From: Terriglobales bacterium
GTDB lineage: Bacteria; Acidobacteriota; Terriglobia; Terriglobales; Acidobacteriaceae
Length of the DNA stretch: 18,991 nt
NCBI GenBank assembly: GCA_019241735.1
Contig: JAFAWN010000439.1
Location: forward strand, 1 to 18,991
Direction of reading: 5' to 3'
Part shown: positions 14,549 to 18,991 of the stretch, piece after piece
Layout of the letters: every line of letters starts with the position of its first letter
Numbering within the stretch: position 1 is the first letter of the stretch
Notes under the pieces: generated by a model
The model's database searches: none
Told to the model about the DNA's origin: nothing
Seen by the model: the letters and a program-made list of their open reading frames with translations, nothing else
Position numbers and translations under genes: made by a program

Positions 14549-16207
14549 TTACCTGCGCCGGAGAAACTTTGCCTGCGGTCGCCGCAGATCGCTCTCAGGC
14601 CCGACGATTTCCAGCATGATTTCGGTGGCGAGCCCCGGCATCTTCTCCAGAGGCGCCGTAAACCAGGTCCGTAACTCAGGACGCGTGACCTGACCGCCAA
14701 GATATCGGCCGTAGAGAATGTTTCCTACTGTGTTGCCGACTTCGCGGGCGTCAGCCTCGGACCCATTCTTACGCTTCGCTCTCCGCCGTATGACGCGCGT
14801 TTTGGAGGCTGCGCAATACCGGCCATTCGAGACAGCGAACTCAGGGCGGGGGCGCTTTTCGGATGCGGAATGACCATTTGCTCCGCCGCGCGATGGACAC
14901 AAAACCCTCGCGCCGAAGTGGGCAATCGCATTCTCGACCACCCGCTCATAAAAGTGGTTGGGCGGTTGCTCGTCGCCGTTGGCCTCCGGCTGATTGCAAA
15001 ACGGAAGCCCGCGGCACGCGTGATGAACGAAGGTGGCGGCATCTTCGGCGGCGTGCGCCATGTGAAAGTCTCGTATGCAGAAAATATTCAGTTCGGGCAA
15101 ATAAGCGCCACCGCGCTCTTCGATGCGGCCTAGAACAAGCTCTTGCATCTCCCTGGTTACGCCTTTGCGCGACAGCCGGTCCAGAAGTTCCGCGTCGCTG
15201 AAGCCGCTGTACACCTCCGGCAGCAGATCCACCAGGAACTTAGGCTGGGTGCCGTTGTGTGCGGAGTAGCAATTAACGTTCAAGAAGCGCAGCAGACAGC
15301 CGATCAGGTTATAAATGGTGGGAGCAAGGTCTGCACTGCTGTGGTCCTCGCGGCTCCAGCGACGGAGGCATAAGCGGTAATTCTCATATTTTTCCAGCGG
15401 AGTGGAATTGAACACACAAAACACGTCGCGGTCCACCCGCACCGCCTCCACGTGCTCGGGTTCGCCGGCCGCGCGCCAATAAAGCGGATCGACGTTTTGT
15501 AGCAGTGTCAGCATGCGTTCCCCGCCATGGTGCATGCGCAATAATGCCGGCAGGTGCTGCGGCGCCATATGAGATTCGCCGAACAGCACCATGATGACTG
15601 CATTCGGATGCTTCTTCCGAATTTCTCCAATCTTGTGGGCGGCATGGCGGTCGCGCGCCGCGATTTTGCGTAGATCGTCCCGCGGAGAGCAATCCAGCGC
15701 ATAGATTCCTTCCGCATGCTCGCGCGCGCTCATCAGCAATTCATGAAACGGGCCCCACTCATATCCCCAATCGAGATCAAACCGCACTCGCCGCCGGAGC
15801 TCTTCATCGTTGATCTCGCGACGCCACCATTCGTCAAGAATGTGCTGATCGCGGGAGAAAATCGGCTCGACGCCAAGCACCAGAGGCCGGTCTCCGGGCT
15901 GCGCGCGCTGTTCCAAGAGGGCGGAGGCAAAGCGCTGGGCCGAAGGCAGTGCATGGTAATCGCCAATAAGAAGAATGTCCGCCTCAGAAACTGCGGCAGT
16001 CATTTCTTGAGGCTCAATGACCGATTGATAGGACCGAAATGCGCGAGTAAACTCCTGAATGTATTTCTTGCGAGCGCTCGAATCGACAGCGCGTATTTCC
16101 CGTTCCACCCCTGCCAGACCGTGCAACTGGGCGGCATTGCGTCGCGACCTAAGGGTGCGGTTCTTCGCCGCAATCTTTCCCCGGCTTAGCTTTCTTTTGC
16201 GCGGCAT
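14549..16207 (-). CDS. ChaN/Tiki-like (heme-binding-uptake superfamily) protein with long C-terminal extension
   Basis: Residues about 75-225 form a ChaN-like domain (EreA/ChaN/TIKI fold). Seen are LLIGDYHALPSAQRF (79-93) with GDYH at 82-85, an acidic strand LVLGVEP (109-115, E114), and VLFGESHMAPQHLP (207-220) with GESH at 210-213. ChaN binds heme and Tiki relatives are metalloproteases; the GD.H and GESH pairs are the shared site residues. In contrast to ChaN lipoproteins, there is no signal peptide. The first 25 residues are Lys/Arg-rich, implying a cytoplasmic or nucleic-acid-associated protein. Residues 230-552 match nothing I recognise; they include a His-rich helix HMAHAAEDAATFVHHAC and a basic Ser/Arg-rich linker before a conserved-looking end (NILYGRYLGGQVTRPELRTW region). 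It is divergent from ubiX and 157 bases upstream of larB on the same strand. No clear Shine-Dalgarno. Confidence 0.72.
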   Translation of the reverse strand: MPRKRKLSRGKIAAKNRTLRSRRNAAQLHGLAGVEREIRAVDSSARKKYIQEFTRAFRSYQSVIEPQEMTAAVSEADILLIGDYHALPSAQRFASALLEQRAQPGDRPLVLGVEPIFSRDQHILDEWWRREINDEELRRRVRFDLDWGYEWGPFHELLMSAREHAEGIYALDCSPRDDLRKIAARDRHAAHKIGEIRKKHPNAVIMVLFGESHMAPQHLPALLRMHHGGERMLTLLQNVDPLYWRAAGEPEHVEAVRVDRDVFCVFNSTPLEKYENYRLCLRRWSREDHSSADLAPTIYNLIGCLLRFLNVNCYSAHNGTQPKFLVDLLPEVYSGFSDAELLDRLSRKGVTREMQELVLGRIEERGGAYLPELNIFCIRDFHMAHAAEDAATFVHHACRGLPFCNQPEANGDEQPPNHFYERVVENAIAHFGARVLCPSRGGANGHSASEKRPRPEFAVSNGRYCAASKTRVIRRRAKRKNGSEADAREVGNTVGNILYGRYLGGQVTRPELRTWFTAPLEKMPGLATEIMLEIVGPESDLRRPQAKFLRRR

Positions 16208-16281
16208 CTTGACTTGCTCTCGCGATGCTCCCTATGCTCAAAGCCCGGAGTTCGTAAGCTGCATGCCGGGCGGAGGCGGAT

Positions 16282-16884
16282 TTGCCGATTCAATTGCCGT
16301 CCAATCTGACGGTGGCGACCACGGGCGCCAGCGGGTCCCTTTTCCTCAAACAACTGCTGTTCGCCGTTGACGCGGACCAGCGGGTGCAGACTGTAAATTT
16401 CATCGCTTCTGACAGCGGCTTGCGGGTGATGGCGGAAGAACTCGGACTGCGCGGCCGAAGCAACCTCGTGCGCCAAATCCTCGGCGCCGCATCGCGCAAG
16501 ATTCACCAGCAGGCGAATGCCGATATTGCCGCGAACGTCGCCAGCGGCTCTTATCCGGCGGATGCGATGATCATCATTCCGTGCAGCATGGGAACTCTGG
16601 CGCGTATCGCAAACGGCATTGCTTCGCGATTGATCGAGCGTGCTGCCGACGTCTGCCTGAAAGAGAAGCGCCCGCTGGTGCTTTGCGTCCGCGAAGCTCC
16701 GCTGAACAAAATTCATATCCGCAACATGTACCGCGCTGCTGATGCCGGCGCGACGATTTTTCCTTTGGTCCCGGCTTTTTATGCCCATCCTGCGAGCATC
16801 GACGGAATGGCAAGCGAATTTGCCAACCGGGTGCTGGCTCACATCGGCCTGCCGCAGCCCGATGCCTTCCGCTGGAAGGGATAA
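16282..16884 (+). CDS. ubiX: Flavin prenyltransferase UbiX
   Basis: UbiX attaches a dimethylallyl group to reduced FMN, making the prenyl-FMN cofactor of UbiD-type decarboxylases used in quinone or aromatic acid metabolism. The 200-residue flavoprotein shows the FMN-binding start TTGASGS (13-19), ASDSG (42-46), the PCSMGTLARIANGI segment (100-113), and VREAPLNKIHIRNM with conserved R137/E138. The C-terminal FYAHP follows. The start is a TTG at 16282: GGAGG at 16272-16276 sits five bases before it, and the ATG at 16262 is out of frame. ubiD, ubiA and menaquinone genes are not in the window. The divergent neighbour encodes the ChaN-like protein 74 bases away. Confidence 0.93.
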   Translation: MPIQLPSNLTVATTGASGSLFLKQLLFAVDADQRVQTVNFIASDSGLRVMAEELGLRGRSNLVRQILGAASRKIHQQANADIAANVASGSYPADAMIIIPCSMGTLARIANGIASRLIERAADVCLKEKRPLVLCVREAPLNKIHIRNMYRAADAGATIFPLVPAFYAHPASIDGMASEFANRVLAHIGLPQPDAFRWKG

Positions 16885-17214
16885 ACAAAGCCCGGCCGCT
16901 GGAACACTTTCTTGGGGGAAAATTCAGTTTAAGAGTGAAGCGGCGGGGCTGACAGGTTCCCGCGGGTCATGGCCTTCGGGGCCGCCGGACAGCGCACAAT
17001 GTTCCACGTGGAACATATTTAAGGTGGGACTCTCTATTGCTAAAAGATATATTGAAGGATAAGCCGTTAGCTGTCATGGTGAAGCAGGGTTTAGGGTGGC
17101 AAATATCCGCGCCGAGAGAACCTGAAAGCCGCTGCTCTTGCTGAAAATTCCCCGAATCCTGACCGCGGGCATGCTCGTCTATCCTTAAATACCGCTACGG
17201 TTGTTGGCGCAACA
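16885..17214. other. 330-base non-coding stretch between ubiX and the exporter gene
   Basis: No ORF with family resemblance or RNA gene is visible on either strand. It holds a small hairpin GGCC-TTCGG-GGCC (16971-16983) without a T-run, and the 18-bp parS-like palindrome at 16999-17016. The sequence just after the palindrome (17016-17060) is AT-rich. At the right end the inverted repeat TTGTTG-GCG-CAACAA (17201-17215) touches the exporter start codon. Confidence 0.6.
16999..17016. other. parS: parS-like ParB-binding centromere site
   Basis: ATGTTCCACGTGGAACAT is a perfect 18-bp palindrome. Its central 16 bases, TGTTCCACGTGGAACA (17000-17015), match the conserved bacterial parS family (B. subtilis consensus TGTTNCACGTGAAACA and the pseudomonad TGTTCCACGTGGAAC form). 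ParB loads and spreads from such sites to organise the origin region with ParA and SMC. It lies between genes, as functional parS sites often do. No parA or parB gene is in the window. Confidence 0.78.
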
Positions 17215-17215
17215 A
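17201..17215 (+). promoter_or_regulatory. Inverted repeat overlapping the exporter start
   Basis: TTGTTG-GCG-CAACAA forms perfect 6-bp arms ending at the first base of the ATG (17215). No Shine-Dalgarno is present upstream. It could be an operator half-site pair or a small hairpin limiting initiation; the evidence is only the symmetry. Confidence 0.3.
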
Positions 17216-18189
17216 TGGCAATCCCCGAGAAACGCGAGTCACGGTACGCGGTAATCGTCGCATTCGGCCTGGTTTATTTCTTCTGGGGCTCTACGTATCT
17301 GGCCATTGACGTGGCGGTGGAGCGCATTCTGCCGACCGTTATGTGCGGCATAAGGTTTTTTACGGCCGGCATTTTCATGCTGGCCTTCTGCGGAATTCGA
17401 GGACGGCAGATCTTTTATGACCGTCAGCAGATAGTTCGAATGTGTGCGGTTGGTTTGCTGCTGCTGGTGGGTGGCAACCTCACGCTGGCTTATGCAGAAA
17501 CTCATCTCGCATCTGGATTGGCGGCGCTAATTGTCGCGGTTGTGCCGCTATGGTTCCTGCTGCTGGATTCACTGCTGATTGGCCGCCACCGCGTTCCGGC
17601 GCGCGGTAAAGCCGGTATCGGTCTGGGGTTAGCGGGGTTGCTCGTTCTATTGTGGCCGCAGCTCACTTCCACGACGTCGTTCGGACGTACGGAACTCTGG
17701 GCCTCCCTTAGCCTTCTTGGCGGCGCCTTCAGTTGGGCGCTCGGGTCCGTACTGGCGAAGCGATGGAAGTCTTCCGCGGTGGATCCATTTTCGGCGACAG
17801 CTTGGCAGATGATCGCCGCAGGCGCGGCAAGCTTAATCTTGGCCGCGTTCCTGGGGGATTTTTCGCGCACTGTATGGACCACTCGAGGGGTCAGCGCCGT
17901 CGTCTATCTGATCATTTTCGGATCCTGGGTCGGTTATACGGCTTACATCTGGCTGCTCAACCATGTACCGACTGCGAAGGTTTCCACTTACGCTTATGTC
18001 AATCCGGTGGTGGCCGTTTTCCTGGGATGGCTAATCCTGCATGAGCGGGTGGATGCTTACATGCTTGCCGGAAGCGCGATCGTGGTTGCGGCAGTGGTTT
18101 TGGTCACCGGCGCGCAGGTGACGTCGAAAGCCGTTGACGAATCTCAGCAGACGTTGCACCCGGAAGCGGCAGAAGCTTTGTCCGACTGA
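17215..18189 (+). CDS. EamA/DMT-superfamily transporter (YedA/RhaT-like)
   Basis: This is an inner-membrane drug/metabolite transporter of the ten-helix DMT class, probably an exporter of amino acids or related metabolites; the substrate cannot be inferred. The 324-residue protein has two EamA repeats (about 14-146 and 162-297). The first begins FGLVYFFWGSTYLAIDVAVERILPTVMCGIRF, with the family WGS/F and RF elements. The second ends AYVNPVVAVFLGWLILHERVDAYMLAGSAIVVAAVVLV, the typical last two helices. A polar tail (about 298-324) is cytoplasmic. ATG at 17215 fits the family N-terminus although a Shine-Dalgarno is lacking. The gene stands alone, downstream of the parS-like site and upstream of the ArdC remnant. 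Confidence 0.92.
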   Translation: MAIPEKRESRYAVIVAFGLVYFFWGSTYLAIDVAVERILPTVMCGIRFFTAGIFMLAFCGIRGRQIFYDRQQIVRMCAVGLLLLVGGNLTLAYAETHLASGLAALIVAVVPLWFLLLDSLLIGRHRVPARGKAGIGLGLAGLLVLLWPQLTSTTSFGRTELWASLSLLGGAFSWALGSVLAKRWKSSAVDPFSATAWQMIAAGAASLILAAFLGDFSRTVWTTRGVSAVVYLIIFGSWVGYTAYIWLLNHVPTAKVSTYAYVNPVVAVFLGWLILHERVDAYMLAGSAIVVAAVVLVTGAQVTSKAVDESQQTLHPEAAEALSD

Positions 18190-18246
18190 AGACTTCATCT
18201 CACAGGACGGCCTATGGTGACGGCTCTGGAGTCAGGTGAGAGTTGA

Positions 18247-18750
18247 CCGAGTAGACTGCAGCCGGCCGAGGAGTTTTCAACCCTCGTGCATGAAATGGCG
18301 CATGAGATGTTGCATCGCAGTGAACGGCGAACCCTTACCACCAAACAAGTACGCGAGACCGAAGCCGAGGCCGTGGCCTTCGTCGTTTGCCAGTCCATTG
18401 GACTTCAAACCGGAAGCGCGTCTGCCGACTATATCCAGCTTTGGAACGGGGATGCCAAGCTGCTGGCCGAGAGCTTGGAAGTGGTGCAGCGCACGGCGGC
18501 AGTGATTCTCGGAGCAATCAGCCCAAGACCCGCTACCTCCGAGGAAGGGGAAACAGCCAACCAGACCCAGGCGAAGCCCGCCCCTATCGCTCAGCCGCAC
18601 GCAGCGGCTGAGGCGGTATCGGGCATTTCCTTCTGCAAAGAATTCATTGAGCGGAGTGCTGCGACCCACTCCCTACTTTTGACGGCCAGCTCAACAAAGC
18701 GCTGGAGCTACTCGAATAATGGCCCGCTAACACTCGAATTGGTACAGTAA
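18247..18750 (+). pseudogene. 5'-truncated ArdC-like metallopeptidase-domain remnant
   Basis: From 18247 the frame reads the C-terminal metallopeptidase-like half of ArdC-type antirestriction or plasmid-associated proteins. It starts PAEEFSTLVHEMAHEMLHR with the zinc-binding HEMAH, then TKQVRETEAEAVAFVVC with the third ligand region, SADYIQLWNGD and LLAESLEVVQRTAAVILGAI. The N-terminal ssDNA-binding domain is missing. Directly upstream the same frame has a TGA at 18244-18246 and nothing recognisable before it. The first usable start is GTG at 18286, inside the active-site helix, so a folded product is unlikely. The C-terminal end (after about 18530) is a Pro/Ala/Gln-rich tail with no family match. 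It is probably the relic of a horizontally acquired gene. Confidence 0.7.
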
Positions 18751-18991
18751 ACCGGGCACTTCACTTCGATATGCCATCCTTCCCCTTTCCTTCGCTGAGA
18801 TCATACTCAGTTTTGTGCGGAAAGAGGGGATCAGGTCAGGCGAGAGCGGAGTCAATTCCTGTGTTCTGAGTGTATCGCGCTAATAGGTTTCCCGTTTTGA
18901 TCGATTTCTTCCAGCCGTTCGCGATCTCCGAGAACTTCATGAGACTACTCTTCTACACGGTTGGCACGCGACTGGTTTTAGCCCTAATTCT
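18751..18991. other. Window end without a recognisable gene
   Basis: No ORF, RNA gene, terminator or repeat is convincing in these 241 bases. Stops occur in all frames examined. It may be further decayed DNA beyond the ArdC remnant, or the flank of a gene that starts outside the window. Confidence 0.4.

Noticed and set aside
16186..16842. 218-residue - strand ORF opposite ubiX
   Set aside because: ubiX on the + strand shows all family motifs; the antisense ORF has none and overlaps the start of the ChaN-like gene.

Overview
The window reads as chromosomal DNA of a GC-moderate (I estimate high-50s %) Gram-negative-type soil bacterium, most likely an Acidobacteriota (Terriglobia-like) member. 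This placement is an inference. It rests on the mix of a Lol-type lipoprotein export pair (outer membrane implied), a ClpC-type unfoldase, an intergenic GTCATCCTGA-type repeat, and several genes that lack a Shine-Dalgarno but have a -10 box close to the start. No database search was possible.

Layout. 263-517 (+) encodes a small, almost pure Gly/Gln repeat protein, followed by a strong terminator at 666-710. 745-1488 (-) is an ALG5/DPM1-like family 2 glycosyltransferase. 1645-3201 (-) is a soluble tandem-PAS histidine kinase of the NarL/DesK type with no adjacent response regulator. 3370-5443 (+) is a lolC-lolD operon. After a 316-base leader comes clpC (5760-8207, +), closed by a terminator. 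A vapBC toxin-antitoxin pair (8278-8924, -) has its own palindromic operator. Next on the + strand are a glutaredoxin (9061-9318), a membrane-anchored trypsin-like protease (9461-10420) and purB (10571-11938). A DoxX membrane protein (12052-12495, -) diverges from a secreted triple-BON protein (12698-13456, +), which ends in a clear terminator. larB (13621-14391) and a large ChaN/Tiki-like protein with an unassigned C-terminal half (14549-16207) lie on the - strand. ubiX (16282-16884, +) diverges from the latter. The 330 bases after ubiX hold an 18-bp perfect palindrome that matches the ParB-binding parS site. A ten-helix EamA/DMT exporter (17215-18189, +) follows, then a 5'-truncated remnant of an ArdC-like protein (18247-18750).

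How the genes fit together. This is mostly a housekeeping and stress region rather than one multi-gene system. Envelope functions are LolCD, the anchored protease, BON, DoxX and the sugar-phosphate transferase. Protein quality and redox control are ClpC and glutaredoxin. Purine synthesis is PurB, and cofactor tailoring is LarB (nickel-pincer nucleotide) and UbiX (prenyl-FMN). vapBC and the ArdC remnant are the only accessory-type elements. The most notable non-coding signal is the parS-like site, which would place this window in the origin-proximal part of the replicon if it is functional. The least explained genes are the Gly/Gln repeat protein and the C-terminal half of the ChaN-like protein.
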